A DNA stretch of 64,000 nt, from positions 1,178,001-1,242,000 of the forward strand of contig CM050655.1 in NCBI GenBank assembly GCA_027574665.1, read 5' to 3'. The DNA comes from Rhynochetos jubatus. Lineage: Eukaryota; Chordata; Aves; Eurypygiformes; Rhynochetidae. Below the pieces are notes generated by a model. The model saw only the letters and a list, made by a program, of their open reading frames with translations. It did no database searches and was not told where the DNA came from. Positions 1 to 10,960 of this stretch are shown here, in pieces; position 1 is the first letter of the stretch; every line of letters starts with the position of its first letter. The translations under genes and the position numbers were made by a program.

Positions 1-105
1 CATGTTGCAAGCTCCGCGAAAAACGAGCATTTTATTCTTAAAAAACAATTAATGTGTTCCATTACAGTATAGCCCCTTTTGGCTTATCAAATATATACGC
101 TACAG

Positions 106-159
106 AAATGCACAACCTTGAAATGGAAGTGCAAGAGTCTCTTGAAAACTGTAAAAAAG
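106..159 (+). CDS. Candidate internal exon, coiled-coil-like
   Basis: A short open stretch follows a CAG acceptor at 103-105 and precedes a GT at 160-161. It reads MHNLEMEVQESLENCKK in one frame, rich in Glu, Leu and Lys with heptad-like spacing. It lies upstream, on the same strand, of the two better exons at 3561 and 4555, which also look helical. The leftover phase (one base) does not join directly to the mini-exon at 1029, so another exon would be needed. The donor is weak. I do not recognise the protein. Confidence 0.25.
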
Positions 160-1028
160 GTCATAGTGGCAGAAGTAACCAGTAAAATGCCACTCACGTG
201 CAAATGTCTTGGGGGTTTTTTGGTTGTTCTTATTTTTATTGGAGTTCCAGTAATGAGGAATAAATTGCAAGTACTTGAAAAATCCTGTGCGTGTGATGAC
301 AGTGACTGCAGCCAGTAGCGTTCATTGTGTTCTGGAAGGAGGTCGGCTGAAACTTGTTTCATAGTAGGACTTGTGTCACGAGAAGGATGTGCGTGTGTAC
401 TGCCTGCTTTTTACAGGAGTAGAGAGGTCTTTGATGGGGTCTTTTTGTCTTTATGATGTGGTCTGCTGACTCCCAAACCGCTCATGAATTGGCATGTCAC
501 CACCCAGCACTGCATTGAATCAAGCAGATGAAACACACACGAGGTACTGCTGGTGGTCTGTGTACCAGCATTTGGGAACTGCTGCTTCCGTTCATAGACC
601 AAGGCAAGGAATGTCTGCGGCAAGGAGTTTTTGGGAGCGGAGTCCTGTTGTTAGGTTTAACCAAAGTCAAGCCTAAATCCCAGCAGCTGTGTGAAAGGCT
701 GGTGACAATGAATGTTGGGTGTCTTGACACAGAAAACAATAGTGAACTCTGCTAGCTGCAGCCAGTGTGAATTAGTGGGTTAGTGATGCCAGTTTTCCCA
801 CATAGCGTGAGAAAGGCAAGGTCGCATCCTACTCTGCCTCTCGATTTCTGTTCCTTTTCTGATTTCGTTTTCCGTCTGCACTCTTGTGTTGTAGCAGGGT
901 TTGTATTGCTAGCTTTTTCACTTGTAGGCCATGTGCTTATTTCTCACTGAAGACCTTTGAACTTAAGGCCGTTCATCTTTCTCCTTCAGCTGCTTAATCA
1001 AAAAATCTGTTCTCTCTCTTCTCTGCAG

Positions 1029-1044
1029 CCACATGCATGACAAG
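1029..1044 (+). CDS. Candidate 16-nt mini-exon
   Basis: A strong pyrimidine tract ending in CTCTGCAG is followed by only 16 bases before AAG|GTTTGT. Read in the frame set by the downstream exon at 3561, it encodes HMHDK and joins it in phase. Micro-exons exist in vertebrate genes, but this one rests on splice-site appearance alone. Confidence 0.25.
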
Positions 1045-2625
1045 GTTTGTAGCCAGTATTGTTTAATGTTGGGTGCTCTTTGGTACTGGAAATGTTTTGT
1101 CTATTTATACTGTTAGGTTTTGATTAAAACTTACTGATGCATTCACATTTTCCTAATACTGCCAGTATCTTGAACTTGGTACTTGTCCAAATGAGCGAAT
1201 GAGTGCTGCAGAGTACTTTCATGCGTCATGTGTTTGCATTGTTATGGCTTCCGTGGTAGTTAAGCATCTGTAAGATGTCAGTGTAAGTATGGATTTCATC
1301 TGTTATAATGGGACTTCTTTAAACTGTGGGCGTAGGCTGGTTTCCCCTCCTTGCCGGTTCCGATGTTCAGACAGTTCTCGGTAGTAACAGCAGTTGTGTC
1401 TGGAGTACCAGCGCTGTTGCGAAGCTGAGTTCCTAGACTCCGAGTATCAGCTTATCGAGTCTTACAGGATCCAACTTACTCTGTGCTCAGGCAACCCATG
1501 TGCGTAAGTAGTAAACCGATACCGCTCTCCGTAAAAGAATTACTGAGGTGACTGACTGCTGTCAGGGAACCCAGTGTGTTACCAACTGAAGAGATGTGCA
1601 GTCAGGTGGGAAGTACCTCCGTGCAGAACTTAGTGCAGAAGAGAGAGCATTCGCTGTTCTGCTTTCCAGGTCTCTGACTGGAGTCTGGCAGAAGCTTTTC
1701 TGGAATTGGAAATTGTCATCCTTACTGCTCAGGAGGTTTGGGATAGTTAGCTGTGATGCCTTTTCCAGGGAGCTGGGGGAAAGGAGAAGCCTGGAGGCAA
1801 GTTATAGTCCTCAAGGGTGTATTTTGCCTGGCTCTTCATTCCCTTTTCAGAAGCCAGTGTGTCGGCTTTATTTCCACCTATTCCTCTTTCCTCAGGCATG
1901 GGTGAGAATCACAAGGATGTTAATGGAATGAGTAAGCGGAAAACAAGATCTTTCTCTTTTCTTGCTTCATGCACACATGTTGCGGGGGGTCCTGTGGGCC
2001 TTCTGGTCATGTGAAGGCTCCGGAAACCAGGGAAAGTGGTTTCTTCTGACACCTCAGCTCCTAGGGCTTTGCTTAGGATTGCTCCTGGTCTGAGGTGGTC
2101 TTTGGTTTAGGCATTAGTTTTCCTGCTTTTTTTTCTGTTACCTGTGTCTCACTACATGTGTTCAGGGGTCCCCTTTCCCCAGGATTTTGCTGCTGCTTGT
2201 ACCTGCTTGCAAACAAGGTTTGGGGGTTTGAGGGGTCCTTTTCCATTGTTCTTTCAGCTCTGTGCTACCGTCTTGTAGCTGTGAAGGCACAGACTGTTCC
2301 ACAAAGTACCCCTGACTGGCCCTTCCCCTGGAGGAGCTGGTGAATTCGGCTGCAGCTCGCCCTGTAGTCCTGGAGAGAGGGCCCTTCCCTCCACTCTGCT
2401 GGATTATGGCCCCACTCCTTTGGCCCTTGGAGTTCCTGCCTGTTACTGCTCCTCTCGTGAGGGTTTGCAGAGTGCTTCCCTTCCTGAGGCTTTTGCTTTT
2501 TTTTTTCGCTTTTGCCTCTTGGGTACATTGTACAGTGTTTCAGTCCTTCCCTTTGGTGGTACGTTGCTAGGCCAGCCTGCTCGTTTCATAAAACACTTCT
2601 TCCCTCAGGGGTTCGTTACTAAAAT

Positions 2626-3025
2626 CGGAGAACCACAGAATGGGTGAGTGTGGAAGGGGCCTCTGAAGATCATCTGGTCCAACCCCACCCTGCTCAGAGC
2701 AGGGTCAGCCACAGCAGGTGGCTCAGGGTTAGGTCCAGCCAGGTTTTTGTACATCTCCAAGGATGGACTCTCCACAGCCTTTTCCGGGCAACTTGTTCCA
2801 TGGTTTGGCCATGCTTACGATTAAAAATTCCTTATGTTAAAATGACATTTCCTCTATTTCGGTTTGTACCCATTCCTCTTGTTCTTTCGCTTGGCTCCAT
2901 CTTCCTTACTCCCCCCCACCAAGTACTTCTACACATAGATAAGGTCCCCTTGAGCTTTCTCTGCTCCAGTACAGGAACAGTCACGGCTTTCTCAGCCTCT
3001 CCACATAGCTCAGATCCTCGTGGCC
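2626..3025 (-). repeat. CR1 LINE 3' fragment (old, antisense)
   Basis: On the + strand it begins with the reverse complement of the CR1 3' end (CCACAGAATGGGTGAG, then GGTCCAACCCCACCC). It continues through diverged antisense CR1 3' sequence (CTCCAAGGATGGACTCTCCACAG, then CCCATTCCTCTTG). Divergence is high, so this is an old copy. It lies in the intron before the exon at 3561. Confidence 0.8.
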
Positions 3026-3560
3026 GTCATAGGCCTGGAAACTGTATGGTATCTGTTTTGAAAATCAGCACCTAGGGGAGAAAGGGCTAAGTGCTCCTTT
3101 TTAGTGATCCAAGCCAATTTTGGTTACATCACGAACCCCTGGGCACTTGCTGTGCAGAAGCTGTAGTTGTTGGTAGCTTTTCTTAGTACAAAACTCGCAC
3201 GAAAAAATTGTCTTTATGTCTCTATATGTGTGTGTCAGGATATTTGCAATAACAATAAAGAAAAATAACTCCACTCTGCTTTCTTCCCGTATATATTTTA
3301 AGTGCCCAGTTGTAACCCAGCTGGTGAGCCACACATTGTTTTGTGCTGCAGTGAATGTTGCCCAGCAATGAGAATGCTACCGTCTGCCTGACCAAGAGTT
3401 TCTCTTCGTTAAAAAAGTCAGCCCCCCAAACCAAGATGTTTGGGATGATATTTTTAGTTTTTAACACGTTGTGTGTGGGGTTTAAGAATGTTTTACAAGT
3501 TTAATATTACAAAACTGTAACTGTTAAAATATTAACTGTATATTTTCTGTATTATTCTAG

Positions 3561-3606
3561 GTACGGTGGGAACTGGATGAAAAAATCACCAAAGAACTTG
3601 AACGGG
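3561..3606 (+). CDS. Penultimate coding exon of an unidentified gene
   Basis: The acceptor is ATTATTCTAG and the donor CGGG|GTAATG. The exon encodes VRWELDEKITKELER plus one base that completes an Ala codon with the next exon at 4555. The phases fit exactly, and the helical, charged composition suggests the end of a coiled coil. Because the conserved neighbours of CWF19L1/CHUK are known in mammals (BLOC1S2, PKD2L1), I compared it mentally with BLOC1S2; the C-termini do not match. Function unknown. Confidence 0.55.
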
Positions 3607-4554
3607 GTAATGTGTCATTATGTTAGGAGTGTTTTTGAGGAAGATGATGCCTGTTGCTAACTCTGCAAAATAATGGCTTGAAAGCAGTCAAGTTCCTGTG
3701 TAAGCACAGGGCTTTTTCTGCTAGCTTTCCAGTTTAGACTGTGATAACGTCCCCCTTACCAAAATATTGTATAGAATGTTATACAGCACCTTAAAAAACC
3801 CCACAGAAAACTAACCCAATTCCCCCACGCAGAGACACCCGGATTAAGCTGAAGTCACCTTTCACTACAGTTAATCCCCAGGCACAAACAGCAAACATCC
3901 ATGAGAGAAGATTTTTGTAGGCTTCAGCTGTCACATCTCCCTCCATGTACACCGACTGCATTCAGCACTAAGCCATTACACATTCCCCGCTGATAGTGCT
4001 TGAGTTCTGCTGTGTCTCTTACTCACCGCTTGTGTCTGTAGCTTCTATGTTCCAGTCTTTTGAAGAAGCAAGGGTATCATCAGTGGCAAAAGATAACCTT
4101 TCTTTAGGGAAAGATCATTCAACGTGTTTAGGCAAACGTAAGATGAGTTGAATGCTTGTAATGTATAGCCTAGAGGTGCTTTATCCTACGAGGGCAGGGG
4201 TCCGAAGAGGAATTCCACCTCTGTCATGATAGTTATTTCTCCAGAGTCACCGCTTTGCAGTGACTGGTGCTGCTTCAGAGCGGGTAGGCCCTGAGAGCAT
4301 TTCCTTCTGTTCCTGTGTGCTTTTGATCATACAGAGCGTTCAGCAGTTGCTTCGTAGTTCTTTGCGTGTGTCTAAATGGGCACCACAGCACTGCTGTGCA
4401 CCCGGGTGCATTTGGAACAGCATTGCTCCTCTGCTCAGAGTCAGAGTGTGTTTGGTTTGGGGCCCAAATGATGTTTTCACAGTGATTTATTTGGCCCGGT
4501 CTGCCGTAAAAGTAACACCGGGAATCTTGTCTTGTCTTTTCTTTTTCCCCCCAG

Positions 4555-4703
4555 CCACTGCTGAACTTGAAACTGGTTCTGCCGGAGTTTCTCCCATAGT
4601 ATCTACTGATGGATCTTCAAAAAATCTCCATGTTGACCAGGATCCCCTTGGCAGGGCAGTACAGGAGTACCGTGATGTTTTAACCAAAAATCACCTGATT
4701 TGA
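4555..4703 (+). CDS. Last coding exon of the same unidentified gene
   Basis: The exon follows a very strong pyrimidine tract (CTTTTCTTTTTCCCCCCAG) and runs to a TGA at 4701-4703. It encodes about 49 residues: a Ser/Thr/Gly-rich linker, then a charged segment containing DPLGRAVQEYRDVL, and ends in KNHLI. An AATAAA signal lies about 105 bases downstream. In-phase joining to 3561-3606 and the nearby poly(A) signal make a genuine terminal exon likely. I cannot name the protein. Confidence 0.6.
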
Positions 4704-4808
4704 ACAAAATGCTAGGGAAAGACTCTGTAAGTAGTTTTGTTTCCATAGTGCCTCTGTGGTTTCCCATCCCACGGTTTAGATGTGAATATGTGTTTATTGC
4801 AGTCTGAA

Positions 4809-4814
4809 AATAAA
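4809..4814 (+). terminator. Poly(A) signal AATAAA for the gene ending at 4703
   Basis: Canonical AATAAA about 105 bases after the stop codon, followed within about 30 bases by a CA/T-rich stretch. Cleavage would give a very short 3' UTR of roughly 130 bases. Confidence 0.5.
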
Positions 4815-4839
4815 TTCTATTAAATGGATTTCAAGCACA

Positions 4840-7240
4840 CTGCACTTACCTGTTGGTTTACTGCTGCACAGTTGTTTTATGTAGCACTAACAAGAAGAAC
4901 CATATCTATTTTTTCTGACTAGCAGGCTGACTGATCTTCATTCTTCAGCTTGACACAACTGTCAAAATGTCTCTTATTAAGGTAGATGCACTGCTTTGCT
5001 CCACTCGTGTTCTGTGTTTTAACAAAAGCATTCCCTTTGTTCTGTTTAATCCTTTCACTCTGTGTTTTTAATGTTTCCAGTGTTATGTTAATGCTTAGGA
5101 CATTATTTGATGTCCTTTGAGCCCGCTGCTTCAGTCCTGGTGCAGTGAATATTTTTGCTGATACAGTTTCACCAGCGTTCAAGCTGGAGAACAGGCACTT
5201 TACGTTGCTGTCACTTTATGCGCCTTAGGTTTGTACTGTGAGTGCACGGTACTGCCAAGAAAGTCATTATGTGGTCTTTTCGGTGTGTTTTGTTTTGTAT
5301 CAAAGACCCACGGAACGGGTGAGGTTGGAAGGCACCTCTGGAGGTCATCCACTCCAAGCCCCTGCTCGAGCAGGGCCACCAGAGCCGGTTGCCCAGGACC
5401 ATGTTGGCTTTTGAGTATCTCCAGGGATCGAGACTCCACAGCCTCCCTGGGCAGCCTGTGCCAGTGCTCGGTCACCCTGTGTTTCCTGACGTTCAGAGGG
5501 AGCCTCCTGTGTTTCAGTGTTTGCCCACTGACTCTCAGGGTATTGCTGCCGATTTCTGTTTGAAAAACTGCTGCGGCTGTAGACATTCCCGGCTCCTACA
5601 TCCCCACCTGTGGAGCACCTCAGACACTTCATCTGGGGACAAAGGAATGTTAATAGGTCGGCCTTCAGTCTCCTCGGTACTTTGCAGAACTTGTGTCATA
5701 GGGTAGCCGACCCTTTTGTTGCTGCTAGCTGCTGCTGATATGGTGGCTGTAGCCCAGGTGTTGGCCAGTGTTGTGAGACATTTGTCGTTTTCCTTAGAAG
5801 AAGCAGTTTTACTTCTTTCAGGGAGTTACTGTTGTTATGAAGATCTCCAGTTGTCCTTTCCTGTCTGCAGAAGTCACTAGTGATCAGAAGACAGTCCCAA
5901 TTCCGGGGTTGTATGTTTGTACTGAGATGAATTAAGACTGGAAAAAAATGAGGGGGTTACCCACTAATTCACGAGCTGGCGTGAACAGGCACTGAGAAAC
6001 GCAGTGAATGCTGCCGTGACACTGTTCCTGTTACATGACCACACCTTTGTGAAGCTAATGCACTGTGCTGTTCCAGACACTAAATAGAAAGTAGGAACAG
6101 AATAAACCTTGTAATCTAGTACATGTCTTGGTGGTGTTGTTCCCCTTCTTGACTTTGCTTTCCAACCCCTTCCCTGCCCATCTAACTCTGCAGAGCTTGC
6201 CTTTGCTCACGGCTGCATCTTCAGCTTGTCCTGGAGGGCAGGCAAAAGGCCAGCACGCATCCGTGTCCTCTCCTGCCGGAAACCGTGGTGTTAAGATGGT
6301 TGGCTGGAGCTGAGCTGTGGCTAATCATCAGCTCCCACACTCTTCCTGTATTGTAGAGCAATCCTTCTTGTGGCCTGGGCAGAAGGCAGTGGGTGAGCTT
6401 CTGGTAACCGTAAAATGCTGGCAGATCCCACTGGTTTTGTTCCCACGGGGAGATGACCAATTTGCAGCCCGCAAAGGGAAAAGGTGTTAAGAAATTTCTC
6501 CGTCTTGCACCAGAGCGTTCAAAGAGAAGTTCAGCTTTTGGTACATTCCAGCGTCTCTCCAGGAGAAAGCAGGTGCAGAAGGTCTTGGCCTTCACCTTTT
6601 GTTGTCACTGTGATAAACTGGGACATGACCTGCTTTCAAGTTTGTTCCTGACCTGCTCTGTGCTGACGGCTGCGGCGGCTGAAGACACGAGCCAGGATTC
6701 CGTGAGCTGAGCGAACTGACTAACTTGATTTTCCCACACGATTCTTTTATAATCACAGAGAAGGATTGGACTCTGCAGCCAAGAGCAGTGCTCCACGTAC
6801 ACAGTACACACACCACGCAGCAGTCCCATGCATCCTGCAGAGGCCAGTGTTCTGGTCTCTAGCATCATGCATTCCTTTCTAGGTTTACTTGCTTGTACTT
6901 TTGGAAACATTCTGCAAGGCTGGTCCAGGATCCTGTTTAATGTTTACTTTGATACATTCAAGAACACGTCGGAGACAGTAGCTGCTTCATCTCCCCCTTT
7001 TTTGTGATTCAGGCCAACCATGGGATGCTCGGCCTGCTCTCCCCTCCTGGATGGCACTCTGATAACAGAGGAGGCCATCCCTCACATCAGGGTCTGGTAT
7101 GGCGTGTGTCCCCAGCGCTCAACGCCTGCTGGGTTGCAGCCAACAGCGAAGCTAAAAGATCTTCTTGGTGGCAAACACAGAGGCCAACCCAGCCTTGCCC
7201 TTGACTGTGGTAGGAGGCACTTGGCCAGCCCCAGTCCTGT
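4840..7240. other. Gene-free stretch between the 5' gene and the retroviral mosaic
   Basis: Apart from the CR1 fragment at 5302-5640, I see no exon with convincing splice sites and no RNA gene. Several 60-120 codon open frames exist, but they overlap on both strands without recognisable motifs. The stretch 5700-7240 is unremarkable unique-looking DNA. It could include the missing 3' LTR flank of the provirus to the right, but no copy of that LTR was recognised. Confidence 0.5.
5302..5640 (-). repeat. CR1 LINE 3' fragment
   Basis: The + strand shows the antisense CR1 3' end: GGTTGGAAGGCACCTCTGG, then CTCGAGCAGGGCCACC, TATCTCCAGGGATCGAGACTC and GGCAGCCTGTGCCAGTG. This is the CR1 lineage with the CTCCAGGGA signature. 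It is truncated at its 5' side, as usual for LINEs. Confidence 0.85.
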
Positions 7241-7900
7241 CACCTGGTTGTCAATGCAGAGCTTCACCTGCCTCAGCCAGTGACAAATCCGTACTGTGGC
7301 AAAGCACACGCAGATTTGTATTAGCAGTATGACTGCAATTAAAGGATGGATTAATAACATTTTTCTGATATCGTTGTGAAACCAAAACACAGGTGGCTGC
7401 TATCTTGACAAAGTGGTCAGTATTAATAACAGAATGATTCTGTAAAACAATTATATATTCAGCCCATGCCGACCTATTTTGTTTTTCTGTAGCGTTTATG
7501 CAATCCAAGATACTAAGTGTAGCAAAGGTTATATCACCACTACTGCTAAAATCACACAAACTGTAAGCATTACTACAAGACGACTCACATGTCAGTTCAG
7601 GGTGAGCATACATTAATTAGAGAAAGATTACAACATTTTATGGCGCCAGCATTCAAGGCAGTTACGTCATCAACGTTAGTGCGGTATTGTCTTCTGTAAT
7701 TGAAGGATCGCCACGCAGTCACTCCAGGTGAAAAGGTCAAGTTCACTACTGGGCAGCATTGATCCGCTTTGCAGGTGTAATCATCTTGCTGTCGTGGACT
7801 GTTTTCCCAATTCCAGTGTATGGAGTTATTCGTCTTTTCCAAATTGCTTCCTGGGGTAATAACATTGCCCAAATGGACCATAATCAAAGGATGAAGATCT
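7240..7900 (-). pseudogene. env: Retroviral env fragment: surface/transmembrane end with membrane anchor
   Basis: Three adjoining - strand frames (about 7887-7597, 7613-7251, 7390-7240) encode Cys-rich, Asn-glycosylation-rich sequence. Sites such as NLS, NRS, NHS and NCS are present. After a frameshift comes a hydrophobic anchor (HPLIAVILLIQICVCF) with a short basic tail. This is the layout of the C-terminal half of a retroviral envelope. It is not intact: no single frame spans it, and the N-terminal part is absent here. Which provirus it belongs to is unclear. It lies downstream of the dUTPase fragment and may be the 3' remainder of the class I element. Confidence 0.55.
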
Positions 7901-8024
7901 TGGTCATGATCCGAATTAGTTGTTTCTGCAAAACAAAACTAGATAATCATAATATCATTCTCAAGGGTAACATTTTTGAGCAGGAACATATTCTGATTTT
8001 TCCCGTCTGGATCTGATTACTAAA

Positions 8025-8455
8025 CTATCTTTTTCTAGTAGCTATAACTTCTGCTGGTTCAGGAGGACCCTTAGGTCCTTGCACCCATACTTCAGCTCCG
8101 TTGTTAAAAGCACTAGCAGATCCAAATCCTTTGTCATCTCGTACGGTTGTTATCTGCAGGGCTTGTCCTTTAACCACCTTGGATTTTAGAACAGGTAAAA
8201 TTTGGGCAATCCTAACTTGTGGCTGAGTCAGTAGGTCCTCAGTGCCACTATTTAGCAACATAACTTTAATTTCTCCTGGATAATCAACATCAATGACTTC
8301 CTCTACTATTTCTATTCCTTTTTCATTTTGTGGTGTTGCACAGTCCAAAATTTTCTGTTTGGCTGTTGACAATATTTCTCTGTAGTCTTGGTGCCACTGT
8401 ATTCCTAAAAATTTTACTGTTTGTGCTGGTCCTTGGATTTTGAAGTTACCTCTGG
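8025..8455 (-). pseudogene. Fused ORF: reverse transcriptase segment joined to a dUTPase
   Basis: One continuous - strand frame begins with a retroviral RT connection-like segment (KFLGIQWHQDY, then REILSTAKQKIL). It passes without a stop into a trimeric dUTPase. Visible dUTPase elements are the YPGEIKVMLLNSG strand, VRIAQILPV, and a C-terminal Gly-rich motif as RDDKGFGSAS in place of the usual RGxxGFGS. The N-terminal dUTPase motifs are missing, so catalysis is unlikely. The frame ends in TAA just before 8025. Retroviral dUTPases help keep dUTP low during reverse transcription. In ERV-L elements the domain lies after integrase; in betaretroviruses it lies near protease. Here the RT join implies an internal deletion or recombination. 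Confidence 0.7.
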
Positions 8456-8945
8456 TTCAACTGAACACAGTATAACACAGAATTTAGGGGAATTTTCTTT
8501 TGTAACACAAATGGGTAATGTTTCAGTATAAAATTCTGCATCTTGACCATGAAACCAATCTGAATTATTCTGTAGTGTGCCTAAGGGTGATGTCCACTGT
8601 CCCCCGGACCAATGTGTATCATTATTAGAGATTGGTGTCTCAGGATCCCACCGTGTTAGAAGTTTAAAAAGTGGCAGATCAATTATATGGGCCCAGTATA
8701 CTTGGGCTTGAGTTAAGGGAGGCACTGTAAGGAGGCAGAAAAGCATGCTCACTCTTGATTGATCAGAAATTGTGGCAAGATAGACCAAACGTGTGTTTAT
8801 CACATTAGGTTCTGGTCCACATTTTCGCATCATACTACTTGCGGTTTCATCAAGCTGTTTAGGTCGACCCCATGTCACGCCATCATATGTCCTCGTGCGC
8901 TTGTTGAGGTTGATCCTCGGGCGTTTCATCAAGGGGGATTGGATT
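8414..8945 (-). pseudogene. env: Retroviral env 5' part (signal region and start of surface unit)
   Basis: A 172-codon frame has a basic N-terminal leader, a hydrophobic stretch (SMLFCLLTVPPL), then surface-type sequence with VYWAHIIDLP, two Trp-rich patches and a potential Asn glycosylation site. Its start overlaps the end of the integrase reading frame, as is usual for pol/env in betaretrovirus-like elements. The frame ends at 8414, where sequence in another frame becomes RT/dUTPase. The envelope is therefore truncated after about 170 residues and is not functional. Confidence 0.6.
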
Positions 8946-9440
8946 TGTCGTCGTGTCGTTCCAGCTCATAATACGGCTTGATGTGCCAGGCTGGAACCCA
9001 ACAAAGACCTGAAGGTAACAGAACACAAGCACACTCTCTTCCCCACGTTAGCAATTCTGCAGGATTTAAATCCTTAATAAATCCTTAAAGCACACCTTTG
9101 TGTTTTGGGAATGCATTGGAGGAATACTGAAATGCCATTCTGTCGCAGTTGTCTGTAAATGCTGAGAGGAGCGATTTAAAAAAATTTAAGGTATGTGTTA
9201 CATTTTCCAGCTGTTCTTGTGGGGACATATTCCTCCTTTTTTGTTTTAAAGCATATGATTGAGATTTCTATGACTGCGTTCAGCAATTGCCTGTCCAGTG
9301 GGTGATGCCTGCTACATGTTGGACCCCACATTGCTGAAGAAATGACACAAGGTCCTTCACAGTGTAAGCTGGGCCGTTATCAGTTTTAACTGTATGTGGT
9401 ACTCCTATGACAGCAAAACAGTGTTTTGTGAATTGACAGG
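8880..9440 (-). pseudogene. pol: Retroviral integrase fragment
   Basis: Read on the - strand from about 9430, the sequence gives the second half of an integrase core: VPHTVKTDNGPAYTVKDLVSF, containing the second catalytic Asp (TDNG), then GVQHVAGITHWTG. After in-frame stops it continues towards a C-terminal basic domain ending near the env start. The N-terminal HHCC zinc domain and the first catalytic Asp are absent, and stop codons interrupt the frame. It is inactive. Confidence 0.75.
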
Positions 9441-10010
9441 GTTGGCAGAAAGAACACAGACACCAAGTTAAAGTTGAAAAGAGAAAATGAGTTACTAAAG
9501 TCTAAACCAGCAGACAGCATGCACATCTGTCATTACTACATAAAGTTACTAACAGAGATTAAGAAAGATACATCACCAATTGCCCTAATACTTTACCATC
9601 ATCCAGATCCATACATCAGCTGGGGAGCCCCAGTCACGGCGAGGATTTGGAGAACCTGTCCTGGCAATTGGGAAATCCTACACAGTGCATCCACTCATAG
9701 GTGAGGGTCCAAAGTCGCTGCGAGAGGGTCCAGCTTTTACACAGTTGAATAAACAATCCTTGAGACTCCATCTGCGGAGACATCTGACGTTCTCCCTCGC
9801 TTCCATTAGATTCCACCCAAGGCCTGGCCAGGCCGCGGAATCCAAAAGGGCCATCTCTATCTGTTTGGCTCAGACAAGGCTGGACATTTGGCTGTATGGC
9901 CTTGGTAGTCTGTCTCTAAATAGATGTTTCATTAACTGATCAAAATCTTGTTCATTTAAGGGTAGATAAATTTCATCTGGATCCTTACCTGTCAGCATCT
10001 GTACTCATTC
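9440..10010 (-). other. Unresolved retroviral interior, likely degraded pol
   Basis: Between the second gag-like block and the integrase there is about 570 bases without a clear domain. The right part, read on the - strand, gives DPDEIYLPLNEQDFDQLM, which resembles a pol connection-type stretch, but not enough to assign. The remainder has many stops. Given the flanks it is probably RT/RNase H debris with large deletions. Confidence 0.4.
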
Positions 10011-10960
10011 CTGAGCCTTAACAAGCAAAGTAATCAACAAATCTGTGTGGCTAGTAACTCTTCTGCACAGGCTGTGTGGTAAAAATACCCATTCCAACCT
10101 TTTTACTGAATTCTCACTAACATCATATTGCCCTTTAAGTGCAAGGGGCGGTTTCTTGCCATTAAGCAGATACAATGTAACCGAAAGGTGTGTACAAAAG
10201 TGATCTGCCACTTGTTCTCCTAAACGAGAGCTGTCTTTCTCCAGCGACTGGGACCTGTCGCACCTCTAACAGCGTGAGTTTCGTAGCTTGTTCAAGTGCT
10301 TGGCAATTCATACTGGCTTGTGCTGCGGCTGTAATGTAGCATCCCTGACCACGCAATTCATCTGAACCTATATTAACCTCCTGCGTGAGATTTTGCGTTG
10401 CCTGCTGCATCACCAAATCATGATATTCTGTTGCCCATACAGAATACTGTGCTGCTGTTAACAGTCTTTAACAATTTCTAGTCATAAGGAGTCATTACAA
10501 TTATGGGACATGCTCTATATGTCTCTATATCCCCTTTAGCAAAAGCAGCATCTCGACATTGCTGTATTAATGATTTTTCAGTATGCGCTGTCTTACCAGG
10601 AGAGGTAAGATCAATCAAAGGCATACCCTGTAACGGGGGGCCAGAAGCGACCACAGGCTGACCCTGGGATAGTACTGTTTGGACAGAGGGTGCCGAATTT
10701 GCAATAACTTTTATGGGAGTGAGAGTTGGATATAAATCAAATTCCCTCTCAGGATTTATTGGACCAGGATCAAAAGGATTATCAGGTTCAGGAGATGCAG
10801 CAGTCACATATTTATTTACTGAATCTCCTTCTTGCTTCCTTTGAAGCAAATTTTCAACTGGCTCTAAGTTTTGCAGCACCATAAACACAGCGCGCCAGGT
10901 TACGATAACCTCCTCAGAAACAGTGAGCTGTAATTGTTTCTTGTTATCTCTTTGCCTACT
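10010..10960 (-). pseudogene. gag: Second partial gag (matrix end, linker, capsid)
   Basis: The block begins with VIVTWRAVFMVLQNLEP. This aligns by eye with TTWRLILDMLKEK near the end of the matrix region of the gag at 10900-12033. It then runs through a Pro/Asp-rich linker and a capsid-start-like CPIIVM, and, in a shifted frame, a capsid-like helical region (YSVWATEYHDL, ITAAAQASMN). Two gag fragments in tandem, in the same order and strand, are not expected in one provirus. Frame changes near 10480 and 10210 show it is dead. Confidence 0.55.

Noticed and set aside
6221..6595. 124-codon - strand frame
   Set aside because: Unframed by splice sites or promoter features, no recognisable motifs, and overlapped by open frames on the other strand.
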